Assembly: GCF_014200675.1 (NCBI RefSeq)
Contig: NZ_JACHCI010000001.1
Span: 124,001-188,000, forward strand
DNA from: Janthinobacterium saanense
GTDB taxonomy: Bacteria; Pseudomonadota; Gammaproteobacteria; Burkholderiales; Burkholderiaceae_D
Direction of reading: 5' to 3'
Length of the DNA: 64,000 nucleotides
Shown here: positions 24,969 to 33,515 of the stretch, in pieces
Position numbering within the stretch: position 1 is the first letter of the stretch
Layout: every line of letters starts with the position of its first letter
Notes under the pieces: model-generated
Told to the model about the DNA's origin: nothing
Seen by the model: only the letters and a program-made list of their open reading frames with translations
Databases searched by the model: none
Program-made: the position numbers and the translations under genes

Positions 24969-25956
24969 CACTACCGTAAATTCCCTGGGCAAACTGGGTG
25001 CGCGCATCAAGGGCTTTGGTCCCGTGCTGGGCCTGCTGGCCCTGTGCATCGCGGGCACCTTGCTCAATGGCGACTTCGCCACCATCGACAATATGATGAA
25101 TGTGCTCACGCGCACGGCCTTCATCGGCATCATCGCCGTCGGCATGACGTTTGTGATTATTTCCGGCGGCATCGACCTGTCGGTGGGCTCGATGGCGGCC
25201 CTGATCGCCGGCTGCATGATTTATTTCATGAACCAGCTGGCGCAAGGGGTGGCGGGCGATTTGGCGCCGTTGACCATGCTGGTGCTGGGCATCGCCATGG
25301 CCCTGATCCTGGGCGCGGGTTTTGGCCTGATGCATGGCTTGCTGATCAGCAAGGGCAATATCGAACCATTCATCGTGACCCTGGGCACCCTGGGCATCTT
25401 CCGCGCCGTGCTGACGTACCTGGCCGATGGCGGCGCCCTGACCCTGGATGCCACCTTGTCCGACCTGTACAGCCCGGTGTATTACACCAGCGTGCTGGGC
25501 GCGCCGATACCGATCTGGATCTTTTTGCTGGTGGCAGCGGCCGGCGCCGTGATCCTGAACCGCACTACGTTTGGCCGCCATGTGCAGGCGATTGGTTCCA
25601 ACGAGCAAGTGGCGCGCTATGCGGCCATCAATGTCGACCGCGTAAAAATCCTCACCTATATGCTGCTGGGCGTCTGCGTGGGCATCGCCACCGTGCTGTA
25701 CGTGCCGCGCCTGGGCTCGGCCACCCCCACCACGGGGCTGCTGTGGGAACTCGAAGCGATCGCTGCCGTGGTGGTGGGCGGCACGGCCCTGAAAGGGGGC
25801 GAGGGACGCATCATCGGCACCGTGATCGGCGCCATCCTGCTCTCCGTGATCAGCAATATCCTGAATTTGACCAGCATCATCAGCGTCTACCTGAATGCCG
25901 CAGTGCAAGGTGTGGTGATCATCGCCGTCGCCTTCCTGCAGCGGGGCCGCAAATAA
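24949..25956 (+). CDS. sugar ABC transporter permease (RbsC type)
   Basis: Inner-membrane permease of 335 residues with about 8-10 transmembrane helices. It belongs to the ribose/xylose/galactose class (BPD_transp_2): [21 protein letters not shown] is the hallmark near residues 64-84, and [22 protein letters not shown] lies near residues 265-290. The ATG at 24949 follows AGAGGAG; a TTG six bases earlier adds only two residues. The gene overlaps the end of the ATPase gene by 20 bases, typical translational coupling. It would act as a homodimer with the ATPase and the binding protein encoded by the next gene. Confidence 0.94.
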   Translation: MQPARTDTTVNSLGKLGARIKGFGPVLGLLALCIAGTLLNGDFATIDNMMNVLTRTAFIGIIAVGMTFVIISGGIDLSVGSMAALIAGCMIYFMNQLAQGVAGDLAPLTMLVLGIAMALILGAGFGLMHGLLISKGNIEPFIVTLGTLGIFRAVLTYLADGGALTLDATLSDLYSPVYYTSVLGAPIPIWIFLLVAAAGAVILNRTTFGRHVQAIGSNEQVARYAAINVDRVKILTYMLLGVCVGIATVLYVPRLGSATPTTGLLWELEAIAAVVVGGTALKGGEGRIIGTVIGAILLSVISNILNLTSIISVYLNAAVQGVVIIAVAFLQRGRK

Positions 25957-26016
25957 AAAACAGCGGTCTTTTGAAAGGGCAGCCAACGGGCGCCCACAAC
26001 CTTGGAGGAGAGCAGC

Positions 26017-26988
26017 ATGAAAAGCTTTATTCGTGTAGCAGGGATGGCAGTGCTGGTGATGCAGGCGTGGGCCTTGCCAAACGCGCAGGCGGCAGCGCCT
26101 GCTGATAAATTGGTGGTGGGCGTGGCGATTCCCACCGCCACCCACAGCTTTACCTCGGGCATCGTCTGGTGGGCCAACCAGGCCAAGGCGGAACTGGAAA
26201 AAGCCCATCCGGGCTTGAAAATCATCGTCAAGACGGCCGCCACGGCGCCCGAGCAGGCGAATCAGTTGCAGGATATGTTGACCGTCAACAAGATCAATAC
26301 CCTGGTGATTTTCCCGATTGAATCGGCTTCGCTGACGCAACCGGTGGCGCAAGTGAAAAACAAGGGCGTCTATGTGACCGTGGTCGACCGTGGCCTGACC
26401 AATACCGAGGCGCAAGATGCGTATATCGCTGGCGACAATACGGCTTTTGGCAAGTTGCCGGCCGAGTACCTGGCCAAGAGCCTGAACGGCAAGGGTAATA
26501 TCGTGGTGCTGCGCGGCATGCCGACCACCCTGGACAATGAGCGTTTCGACGCCTTCAACAGCGTCATGAAGGGCCACCCGGACATCAAGATACTTGACGC
26601 CAAATATGGCAACTGGAACCGCGACGATGCCTTCAAGGTCATGCAGGATTACCTGACCCGCTTCAAGCACATCGACGCCGTATGGGCGGCCGATGACGAC
26701 ATGGCCATCGGCGTGCAAAAAGCCATTCTGCAAGCCAAGCGCACGGATATCAAGCAAGTGTTTGGCGGCGCGGGCGCGAAGGGCGCCGTCAAGAAGATCA
26801 TGGATGGTTCCGACCCGCTGATCGTGGCCGATGTATCGTACTCGCCGAAGTTCATGTACGACGCCATCAAGCTGACCACGGAAGCGCGCTTGAAAGGCGA
26901 GAAACTGCCGGCCAACACGATCATTCCCTCGGTGCTGATTACACGCGACAATGCCAAGCAGTTTTATTTTCCAAAGTCGCCTTTTTAA
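26017..26988 (+). CDS. sugar ABC transporter periplasmic substrate-binding protein
   Basis: A type I periplasmic-binding protein (Peripla_BP_4 class) of 323 residues that delivers the sugar to the permease. A signal peptide (residues 1-24, ending NAQAA) precedes two Rossmann-like lobes. Recognisable segments are VGVAIPTATHSFTSGIVWWANQAKAELEK, VTVVDRGLTNTEAQDAYIAGDN and AVWAADDDMAIGV. The Trp-rich segment after the first strand and the Asp-rich hinge suggest a cyclic polyol or sugar ligand, but the ligand is not identifiable. The ATG at 26017 follows TTGGAGGAG, and the in-frame TTG at 26002 is part of that ribosome site. A stable hairpin follows the stop codon. Confidence 0.94.
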   Translation: MKSFIRVAGMAVLVMQAWALPNAQAAAPADKLVVGVAIPTATHSFTSGIVWWANQAKAELEKAHPGLKIIVKTAATAPEQANQLQDMLTVNKINTLVIFPIESASLTQPVAQVKNKGVYVTVVDRGLTNTEAQDAYIAGDNTAFGKLPAEYLAKSLNGKGNIVVLRGMPTTLDNERFDAFNSVMKGHPDIKILDAKYGNWNRDDAFKVMQDYLTRFKHIDAVWAADDDMAIGVQKAILQAKRTDIKQVFGGAGAKGAVKKIMDGSDPLIVADVSYSPKFMYDAIKLTTEARLKGEKLPANTIIPSVLITRDNAKQFYFPKSPF

Positions 26989-26995
26989 TGTCACT

Positions 26996-27019
26996 GCCCC
27001 GGGAGTCGTTTTCCGGGGC
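26996..27019 (+). promoter_or_regulatory. stem-loop between binding-protein and isomerase genes
   Basis: GCCCCGG (26996-27002) pairs with CCGGGGC (27013-27019) across a 10-base loop. It starts 8 bases after the stop codon and has no U tract. Such hairpins after periplasmic-binding-protein genes protect the upstream message from 3' exonucleases and raise binding-protein yield; that role here is inferred. Confidence 0.5.
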
Positions 27020-27032
27020 GTAAGGATTTCCC

Positions 27033-28085
27033 ATGAAAACCATCCAGGGCCCGGCCATTTTCCTGGCCCAGTTTCTCGGCGAAGAGCCGCCGTTCGATAC
27101 CTTGGAACACTTGGCGCAATGGGCGGCGGGCCTGGGCTACAAGGGCTTGCAATTGCCGACGGCGCCACGGCTGTTTGACCTGGAGCAGGCGGCGGCCAGC
27201 CAGCAGTATTGCGATGAGGTGGTGGCCTTGCTGGCCCGTTATGGCTTGCAGGCAACGGAATTGTCCACGCATCTGCAGGGCCAGCTGATCGCCGTGCATC
27301 CAGCCTACGATGCGCTGTTCGACAACTTTGCGCCGGAGCACGTGCGTGGTGATCCGGCTGCCCGTACGGCCTGGGCCACGCAGCAATTGCTGTGGGCGGC
27401 AAAAGCATCGCAACGCATGGGCTTGAAGGCGCACGTGACGTTTTCCGGCGCGCTGGCCTGGCCCTATCTGTATCCGTGGCCGCAACGCCCGGCTGGCTTG
27501 GTGGAAACGGCGTTTGCCGAGCTGGCCAGGCGCTGGCTGCCCATCCTCGATGCGTTCGATGCGGCTGGCGTGGACCTGTGTTATGAGCTGCATCCGGGCG
27601 AAGACTTGCATGACGGCGTGACGTTCGAGCGCTTTCTTGCTGCGGTGAACGATCACCCGCGCGCCTCGATCTTGTACGACCCCAGCCACTTCGTGCTGCA
27701 GCAGCTCGACTACCTGGCTTTTATTGATATTTATCACGCGCGCATCAAGGCTTTCCACGTCAAGGATGCGGAATTCCGGCCTAACGGACGTCAGGGCGTG
27801 TATGGCGGTTACGGCGATTGGCAAGACCGGGCCGGGCGCTTCCGCTCGCTGGGCGATGGGCAAATCGATTTCAAGGCGATCTTTTCAAAGATGGCGCAAT
27901 ACAACTTTTCGGGCTGGGCCGTGCTGGAATGGGAATGCTGTCTGAAACACCCGGAAGATGGTGCGGCCGAAGGCGCGCGCTTCATCCGCGAGCACATCAT
28001 TCATGTGGCGGAACGCGCGTTTGACGATTTTGCGGGCAGCGCTGTGGATCAACATCAGATCAATCATTTGCTCGGCTTGGGCTAA
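27033..28085 (+). CDS. sugar phosphate isomerase/epimerase (AP-endonuclease-2-like TIM barrel)
   Basis: A 350-residue TIM barrel of the xylose-isomerase-like family, whose members epimerise or isomerise keto-sugars and inositol derivatives. Candidate metal ligands sit in CYELHPGEDL (Glu), LYDPSHFVLQ (Asp/His), AFHVKDAEF (His/Asp) and VLEWECC (Glu). No signal peptide is present, so it is cytosolic. It lies 44 bases after the binding-protein gene and is followed after 9 bases by a Gfo/Idh/MocA dehydrogenase. This pairing recurs in pathways that oxidise a sugar to a 3-keto form and then process it, and in inositol catabolism. The specific reaction is not known. Confidence 0.87.
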   Translation: MKTIQGPAIFLAQFLGEEPPFDTLEHLAQWAAGLGYKGLQLPTAPRLFDLEQAAASQQYCDEVVALLARYGLQATELSTHLQGQLIAVHPAYDALFDNFAPEHVRGDPAARTAWATQQLLWAAKASQRMGLKAHVTFSGALAWPYLYPWPQRPAGLVETAFAELARRWLPILDAFDAAGVDLCYELHPGEDLHDGVTFERFLAAVNDHPRASILYDPSHFVLQQLDYLAFIDIYHARIKAFHVKDAEFRPNGRQGVYGGYGDWQDRAGRFRSLGDGQIDFKAIFSKMAQYNFSGWAVLEWECCLKHPEDGAAEGARFIREHIIHVAERAFDDFAGSAVDQHQINHLLGLG

Positions 28086-28094
28086 GGAGGCGCG

Positions 28095-29243
28095 ATGCAG
28101 CGACGGATACGGCTGGGCATGGTAGGGGGCGGGCAGGGTGCTTTCATCGGCGCCGTGCACAGAATTGCCGCGCGCATCGATGACCAGTATGCACTGGTGG
28201 CGGGCGCCTTGTCGTCCGATCCGCAGCGTGCACGCGATAGCGGCGCAGAGTTGCATCTGGCGCCGGATCGTTGCTACAGCGATTACCTGGCCATGGCGCT
28301 GGCGGAAAGCGCGCGCGCCGATGGCATCGAAGCGGTGGCCATCGTCACGCCGAATCATTTGCATGCGCCGGTGGCGACAGCTTTCCTCGAAGCAGGTATC
28401 CACGTGATCTGCGACAAGCCATTGGGTATTTCTTTGGCCGAAGGACGGGCGCTGGCTGCGCTGGCGCAAGCTAAAAACTTGCTGTTTGCGCTGACGCACA
28501 CTTACAGCGGCTACCCATTGCTGCGCCATGCGCGGGCGATGGTCGAGGCGGGCGAGATCGGCGAACTGCGGCTGGTGCAGGTGGAGTATTCGCAAGACTG
28601 GCTGGCCGAGGCGATTCCCGCTGGCGGCATGGCAGAGGGCAACTGGCACAACGATCCGCAAAAAGCCGGTTTTGGCGGCACCCTGCTCGACGTGGGTGTG
28701 CATGCTTATCACCTGGCGCAATTTGTCAGCGGCCAGACGCCGGAGCAATTGCTGGCGGAATTGTCGACCTTTGTTCCGCAGCGCACACTGGACGATCACG
28801 TGCAGGTGATGCTGCGCTATGCAAATGGCGCACGCGGCACCCTGTGGGCCAGCCAGGTGGCGACCGGCTGTGAAAACACGGTGCGTTTGCGTTTGTTCGG
28901 CAGCAAGGCGCAGCTGGATTTTGATCAGGAAGAGCCGAACGCCTTGTGGTTCACGCCGCAGGGCGGCAACCGTCAGTTGCTGCGCCCGGGCCGCGTGCAC
29001 AGTGCCGCCGCCGCGCACGCCACGCGGGTGCCGGCCGGCCACCCGGAAGGTTATCTGCAAGCGTTCGCACAACTGTATCTGGATGCGGCGATCAGCATCC
29101 GCGCCTTGCAGGCGGGCAAGCCGGTACCGGCGGAAGCGCGCTGGCTGCCCACGGCGGACGATGGCGTGGCCGGGCTGGCCTTTGCCGAAGCGGTGCTGCG
29201 CAGCCATCAGCAGGGTGCGGTCTGGACCAGCCTCACCAGCTGA
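28095..29243 (+). CDS. Gfo/Idh/MocA family oxidoreductase
   Basis: NAD(P)-dependent sugar or polyol dehydrogenase of 382 residues. The N-terminal Rossmann domain opens RLGMVGGGQGAFIG. The segment that usually reads EKP is DKP here (HVICDKPLGISLAEGRAL). The C-terminal alpha/beta domain carries GGTLLDVGVHAYHLAQFVSG, where the aligned Asp/His are catalytic in this family. The ATG at 28095 follows TAAGGAGGCG, which overlaps the end of the isomerase gene. As part of the LacI-ABC-isomerase operon it probably oxidises the imported compound. Levoglucosan, inositol and 3-keto-glucoside pathways use similar gene sets; I cannot choose between them. Confidence 0.9.
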   Translation: MQRRIRLGMVGGGQGAFIGAVHRIAARIDDQYALVAGALSSDPQRARDSGAELHLAPDRCYSDYLAMALAESARADGIEAVAIVTPNHLHAPVATAFLEAGIHVICDKPLGISLAEGRALAALAQAKNLLFALTHTYSGYPLLRHARAMVEAGEIGELRLVQVEYSQDWLAEAIPAGGMAEGNWHNDPQKAGFGGTLLDVGVHAYHLAQFVSGQTPEQLLAELSTFVPQRTLDDHVQVMLRYANGARGTLWASQVATGCENTVRLRLFGSKAQLDFDQEEPNALWFTPQGGNRQLLRPGRVHSAAAAHATRVPAGHPEGYLQAFAQLYLDAAISIRALQAGKPVPAEARWLPTADDGVAGLAFAEAVLRSHQQGAVWTSLTS

Positions 29244-29259
29244 TTTGTTACACTGGGGC

Positions 29260-29547
29260 ATGCGCTCCTACACCATCACCCTGATGCCGCAAGGCTGGCA
29301 ATTCACGGCAGAAGCCGGCACCACCTTGCTGGCTGCCGCCGAACTGGCCGGCATCCGCCTGCTCAGCTCCTGCCGCAACGGTACTTGCCGCACTTGCCTG
29401 TGCCATATGCCCGCAGGCCAGGTGCGCTACACGGTGGACTGGCCCGGCGTCAGTCCCGATGAGCGGTTTGACGGTTACATCCTGCCCTGCGTGGCGGTGG
29501 CCGAAGCGGACATCACCTTGCAGGTACGGGCCGTACGCCGCGAGTGA
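29260..29547 (+). CDS. plant-type 2Fe-2S ferredoxin
   Basis: A small iron-sulphur electron carrier of 95 residues. The cluster ligands follow the plant-type spacing: Cys38-x4-Cys43-x2-Cys46 in SSCRNGTCRTC and a fourth Cys77 in ILPC. It lacks fused reductase domains. The start ATG at 29260 is 17 bases after the dehydrogenase stop, so it may share that transcript, but there is no obvious ribosome site (CACTGGGGC only) and its role in sugar breakdown is unclear. It may simply be the next gene. An oxygenase or reductase partner is not seen nearby. Confidence 0.88.
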   Translation: MRSYTITLMPQGWQFTAEAGTTLLAAAELAGIRLLSSCRNGTCRTCLCHMPAGQVRYTVDWPGVSPDERFDGYILPCVAVAEADITLQVRAVRRE

Positions 29548-29671
29548 CAAAAAAATTTCCTTTTTGGATAGAAAGTGTGACTTTTCAAGAAGTCTTTCAT
29601 GTTAAAACAGGCAATGGACTTTTGGTATTTCGCCATGTTGGCGAAGCAGAAAGCTCTTACATGGAAGATTA

Positions 29672-31351
29672 ATGATTACACCTATTCAATACGCGTTCCG
29701 GCCCATCGCCTTGCCCCTCGTATTATTGAGCTTGTTATCCATCGCGGGCTGCGGTGGTGGTGGTGGCGGTGGCGGTGGCGTCTTTGGGCCGACAGACCGT
29801 CATGTGCTGCATCTGTCTGAAGTGAGCAGCAACTGCAATATGGCGCCCGCAGAAAATTGTGGGGATATACATGTCGTGGTCAGCAGTGACCTTGCCGAGC
29901 GCCCGGAATGGAAGGCGAGCGACTCCAACGGCGTCGCCGTCTTTGATCGTGTGGACAAGGAAAAGCTATCGGATAACACCTGGCGTTTCACGTTCAGGCC
30001 GGCAACTGGCTTGGCGCCCGGCACGTACACGGGCAACATCACGCTTTCAACGCTGAACTTACTCCCGATAAACTACAATGATTTGCCTGAAACCATGGCA
30101 TACAAGGTGACGGTGGCGCCATTGAAAGGCAATCTCTCTGCCTTGGCGCCCCTGCCCGGTGCGGGCGATTGGGAAGGTACGAATGGCAACGCCGCGCATA
30201 CAGGTGCGGTACCGGTCAGCCTGAACGCCGCTAGCTTCGCGCGCCGCTGGACCTGGCAATACGATAGTGCAGGAAAATATAACCGGCTGAGCCCCGTTGT
30301 CGCTGCCAACGGCTTCGTGTATTTTTCGATGGATCAGGCCAGCATCGATAGCCAGGATCCGAACAAAACCATTTACACCACCAGCCTGACGGCCTTGTCG
30401 GAGCTGGACAGCACAGTGCAGTGGCGCACATCGCAAGCGCCGGGCGTTGTGCATGGGGCACCAGGCGTGTCAGGTACGCGCCTGGCCGCGACCGATACGA
30501 GCAAGGTGTATACCTTCGATGCCGTCAGTGGTGCCCAGTTGGCGAATGCCAAGCAGCCACAAAGCATAGGTTTGCTGTCCGCCGTTTCGCCGCTGACAGC
30601 GCCGACCTTGGCTGGGGGCAATGTGTATATCGGCGGCAATGACGATGTGATCAATGCTGACGCCTCGACGGCCCAGAATCTGTGGTCCACCAGCCTGGGA
30701 TTGCCGATAACGGCTAGTGTGGATGAGTGGACGCCAGCCGTGAATAGCAGCACGGTGTACAGTAATACAGCAGGCACCTTGCGGGCCTTCAATCGTGTTT
30801 CTGGTGCGCAGCAATGGAGCTTGGCGGTGCCAGGGCAAGTACTGAGTGGCCTGAACAAGTCCAGCCTGCGCCAGGCGCCGGTATTGCCTGATGATCATAC
30901 GGTGCTGTTGCTCAACCAGCGCTCGGCTGCCGGTTCCTCAACTGATAATAGTCTGAGCCTGGTCGATACGGACAGCCGCCAGCTGCGCTGGACCGTCAAT
31001 GGCCAGTTCACCACGCAGCCGGTGACGGCGCAAGGTGTGTTGTACGTGGGTAACCAGGCGACGGCAGCGCTGGAAGCGCGCAGTATTGCAACTGGCGCCG
31101 TGTTGTGGAGCTGGCCGCTGTCCGCCGTGAATGAGGCACGTTTTGGCGGCGATGTGATCGTTACCAATAACTTGCTGTTTGTCGCCGGCGAAACTGCTAC
31201 GTATGCGCTGGATTTGGCTAGTCAGAAAGTAGTCTGGAGCTACCGTGTGGGCGGCAAGCTGGCGCTATCGCGTAATGGCGTGCTGTATATCCGCGCGGTG
31301 GCGTCTAACTTCGTGGGAACATCGAGCCTGACAGCAATTAATCTGAAATAA
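29672..31351 (+). CDS. lipoprotein with PQQ-like beta-propeller repeats
   Basis: A 559-residue envelope lipoprotein. A signal peptide with lipobox SIAGC (Cys about residue 27) is followed by a run of nine glycines encoded by GGT/GGC repeats. Next comes an Ig-like segment (VSSDLAERPEWKASD...FRPATGLAPGTYTGNITLS). A long beta-propeller of PQQ/WD-like repeats spans about residues 165-555 (FARRWTWQYDSAGKYNRLSPVVAANGFVYF, AQQWSLAVPGQVL, GAVLWSWPLSAVNEARFGGDVIV, VVWSYRVGGKLALS). The propeller resembles BamB and PQQ-binding proteins, but cofactor residues are not evident. Likely surface or periplasmic, function unknown. Stands alone. Confidence 0.82.
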   Translation: MITPIQYAFRPIALPLVLLSLLSIAGCGGGGGGGGGVFGPTDRHVLHLSEVSSNCNMAPAENCGDIHVVVSSDLAERPEWKASDSNGVAVFDRVDKEKLSDNTWRFTFRPATGLAPGTYTGNITLSTLNLLPINYNDLPETMAYKVTVAPLKGNLSALAPLPGAGDWEGTNGNAAHTGAVPVSLNAASFARRWTWQYDSAGKYNRLSPVVAANGFVYFSMDQASIDSQDPNKTIYTTSLTALSELDSTVQWRTSQAPGVVHGAPGVSGTRLAATDTSKVYTFDAVSGAQLANAKQPQSIGLLSAVSPLTAPTLAGGNVYIGGNDDVINADASTAQNLWSTSLGLPITASVDEWTPAVNSSTVYSNTAGTLRAFNRVSGAQQWSLAVPGQVLSGLNKSSLRQAPVLPDDHTVLLLNQRSAAGSSTDNSLSLVDTDSRQLRWTVNGQFTTQPVTAQGVLYVGNQATAALEARSIATGAVLWSWPLSAVNEARFGGDVIVTNNLLFVAGETATYALDLASQKVVWSYRVGGKLALSRNGVLYIRAVASNFVGTSSLTAINLK

Positions 31352-31361
31352 AGCCTGCGAT

Positions 31362-31670
31362 CTAACGTTTGCCGTCTTGCAAACGTTGCAGCAACGCCGC
31401 CACACTATCGCTCACGGGCAAGTCGTGGCGGCGCAGCAATTGCACGTGCAGCACGAGGTTTTCCAGCACCAGTTTGGCGGCCACTGCCAGCAAGGCCAGA
31501 TTGCGGTCTTCCGGCGTGAAGCTTTCCATCGCATCGGCCATTTCGCATAAATGGCTGGCGATCAGGCTGCGCAACTCTTGTTCATCGAAGGGCAGGTCGG
31601 CAAAGTCGATGGGATCGGACAATTCCACTTCCTGCATCAGTACTGCGAGCTGGTCCGGGGTGATCGTCAT
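31362..31670 (-). CDS. hypothetical protein, small acidic helical
   Basis: A 102-residue cytosolic protein, acidic in the N-terminal half (VELSDPIDFADLPFDEQELRSLIAS) and helical throughout (LALLAVAAKLVLENLVLHVQLLRRHDLP). No known domain is recognised. It lies 19 bases downstream of the TetR-type gene in the same direction, so it is probably co-transcribed with the regulator. A role as an accessory to that regulator or an independent conserved protein cannot be distinguished. Confidence 0.65.
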   Translation of the reverse strand: MTITPDQLAVLMQEVELSDPIDFADLPFDEQELRSLIASHLCEMADAMESFTPEDRNLALLAVAAKLVLENLVLHVQLLRRHDLPVSDSVAALLQRLQDGKR

Positions 31671-31689
31671 GCCTGCCTCCTGGGTTTGT

Positions 31690-32313
31690 TTATGCTGGTT
31701 GTGGGGTCACGCTGTAGTAGCAAAGAAACATATCGACGGCGATATCCATCACTTCCAGCCGCCGGGCGGCAGTGAGCATGGGTTTGCCCAGGATGATCTG
31801 CGGCCAGAAGGCAAAAGTTTTCAGGGGCGCCAGCAGCAGATGCGAGACATCATGCATGTCGGCCTGCTTCAGGCGGCCATCTTTTTGCGCCGCGCGTATC
31901 CAATGGCTGAGACTGCTTTCCTTTTCATCCATGCGCGTCACCATCGCTTGCGCCCGTTCCGGCGAATGGATGGTTTCGGCCATCGCCACGCGGGCCAGGT
32001 CGAGGTAATGCTCATCGGCCAGCAAGGCCATTTTTTGCTGCACCAGTTCCATCACTTGTGGCCGCAATGCCTGATCTGCCTGGTAGGCGACTGCCGGCTG
32101 TGCCGCACTGCCTTCCCACATCCGCTGCAAGATTTCCGCAAATAGACTATCTTTGCTGGGGAAATGGTTGTACACGGTGCGCTTGGAAACGGCGGCCGTG
32201 GCGGCAATCTTGTCCATGCTGGTCGCATCAAAACCGTTTGTGCGGAACTCGGCGATGGCGGCATCGACGATGGCTACGCGCTTGCGGTCGGTCAAGCGTT
32301 GCGGTGAGGACAT
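31690..32313 (-). CDS. TetR/AcrR family transcriptional regulator
   Basis: A 207-residue repressor. The N-terminal TetR helix-turn-helix is clear (KRVAIVDAAIAEFRTNGFDATSMDKIAATAAVSKRTVYNHFPSKDSLFAEIL, residues about 8-58), and the C-terminal ligand domain resembles the TetR_C_7/AefR type. The start ATG at 32313 follows AAAGGAG. It is divergent from the MBL-fold hydrolase gene at 32429, and an inverted repeat overlapping that gene's promoter (32377-32391) is a good candidate operator. It probably controls the hydrolase and itself; the inducer is unknown. Confidence 0.92.
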   Translation of the reverse strand: MSSPQRLTDRKRVAIVDAAIAEFRTNGFDATSMDKIAATAAVSKRTVYNHFPSKDSLFAEILQRMWEGSAAQPAVAYQADQALRPQVMELVQQKMALLADEHYLDLARVAMAETIHSPERAQAMVTRMDEKESSLSHWIRAAQKDGRLKQADMHDVSHLLLAPLKTFAFWPQIILGKPMLTAARRLEVMDIAVDMFLCYYSVTPQPA

Positions 32314-32355
32314 GGCAGTGAATCTCCTTTAAAAACAATATTTTACACCTCCTGG

Positions 32356-32391
32356 TTTACTTTGCTGAAAATAGGAACTACACTGTGTAGT
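32356..32391 (+). promoter_or_regulatory. promoter with overlapping inverted repeat upstream of the MBL-fold gene
   Basis: A -35-like TTTACT (32356-32361) and -10 TACACT (32379-32384) are 17 bases apart, facing the hydrolase gene. The inverted repeat ACTACAC-T-GTGTAGT (32377-32391) covers the -10 box, where a bound TetR-type protein would block RNA polymerase. Confidence 0.55.
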
Positions 32392-32428
32392 GTAAATTAC
32401 ATCTTGTTTTCTACTGACTGGGCACCAT

Positions 32429-33514
32429 ATGTTCTTGCACCATCTTCTATTTCTGGGAATCCTGATCATCATGAGTTCTTGCACCCTGCGCGCCCAGCCT
32501 GCGGCCAACCTTGCTTCGGCACAGCAGCATGAAGGCAAATTCCGTAATCCTGTGCCCATGTTCAAGCTGGGCACGGCGGATACCGCCAAGCTGATGTGGA
32601 CGTTCTTCTTCAACAAGCCGGACGGCACCGTGCCCACCAAGACGGTGCCGGTGCAAGCCCTGACCCAGGCGCAATTGCTGGCCGCGCCCGACAATACCTT
32701 GTTCCGTCTTGGCCACTCGACCCTGCTGCTGAAACTCAATGGCCAGTTCTTCCTGACTGACCCGGTGTTTTCCGAGCGCGCCTCGCCGGTGCAGTGGGCC
32801 GGACCGAAACGTTTTCACCAGCCGCCGATCAGCATTGCTGACTTGCCGCCGATCAAGGCCGTGATCCTGTCGCACAACCATTACGACCACCTGGACTATG
32901 CTGCCGTGCTGGAACTGGCGGCCAAGACCGAACACTTCGTCGCGCCGCTGGGCGTGGGCGATACCCTGGTGGAATGGGGCATACCGAAGGAGAAGGTGCA
33001 GCAGTTTGACTGGTGGCAAGGCACGACGATTGCTGACGTGAAACTGGTGGCGACACCGTCGCAACACTTCTCGGGCCGTGGCCTGTTTGACGGCAACAAG
33101 ACCCTGTGGGCTTCCTGGGTCATCGACGCGCCCGAAGTGCGCGTGTTCTTCAGCGGTGATTCCGGCTATTTCGATGGCTTCAAGAAAATCGGCGAAAAAT
33201 ATGGCCCCTTCGACCTGACCATGATCGAGACGGGCGCCTACGACAAACAGTGGCCGGACATCCATATGCAGCCGGAAGAAACCTTGCAGGCGCACCTGGA
33301 TTTACAGGGAAAATGGTTGTTGCCCGTGCATAACGGCACCTTCGACCTGGGCCTGCATGTATGGCACGAACCGTTCGACCGCATCGCCGGCCTGGCCGAG
33401 AAGAAGGGCGTGGAAATCACCACGCCGCAGATGGGCGAAGCCCTGGCGTTGAAGCAGCCGCACCGCGGCGAGAAATGGTGGTTGCCGGTGTTGCAGCAAG
33501 AGCTGAGCGAATAG
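32429..33514 (+). CDS. MBL-fold metallo-hydrolase (NAPE-PLD/UlaG-like), exported
   Basis: A metallo-beta-lactamase-fold hydrolase of 361 residues. The zinc motif HxHxDH is intact: His149, His151, Asp153 and His154 in SHNHYDHLD. Further ligands lie in TPSQHFSGRG, FFSGDSGYF and PVHNGTFDL. The layout resembles N-acyl-phosphatidylethanolamine phospholipase D-like proteins. An N-terminal hydrophobic segment ending MSSC (Cys18) suggests export, possibly as a lipoprotein. Divergent from a TetR regulator and preceded by a promoter with an operator-like repeat, so probably inducible. Substrate unknown; phospholipid or lactone hydrolysis are family precedents. Confidence 0.87.
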   Translation: MFLHHLLFLGILIIMSSCTLRAQPAANLASAQQHEGKFRNPVPMFKLGTADTAKLMWTFFFNKPDGTVPTKTVPVQALTQAQLLAAPDNTLFRLGHSTLLLKLNGQFFLTDPVFSERASPVQWAGPKRFHQPPISIADLPPIKAVILSHNHYDHLDYAAVLELAAKTEHFVAPLGVGDTLVEWGIPKEKVQQFDWWQGTTIADVKLVATPSQHFSGRGLFDGNKTLWASWVIDAPEVRVFFSGDSGYFDGFKKIGEKYGPFDLTMIETGAYDKQWPDIHMQPEETLQAHLDLQGKWLLPVHNGTFDLGLHVWHEPFDRIAGLAEKKGVEITTPQMGEALALKQPHRGEKWWLPVLQQELSE

Positions 33515-33515
33515 A

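Noticed and set aside
24727..27408. An open frame of about 890 codons on the minus strand opposite the sugar ABC operon
   Set aside because: It lies antisense to three well-defined genes, has His/Gln/Arg-rich composition typical of the reverse of GC-rich genes and shows no domain. Similar long antisense frames opposite the M13 peptidases (7885-10068, 10280-12208) and the indolepyruvate oxidoreductase (37025-38803) were rejected for the same reason.
29599..29820. Small gene overlapping the start of the propeller lipoprotein
   Set aside because: Its frame reads the glycine repeat as Trp/Arg runs and has no protein-like character; the lipoprotein frame with its lipobox is clearly the real one.
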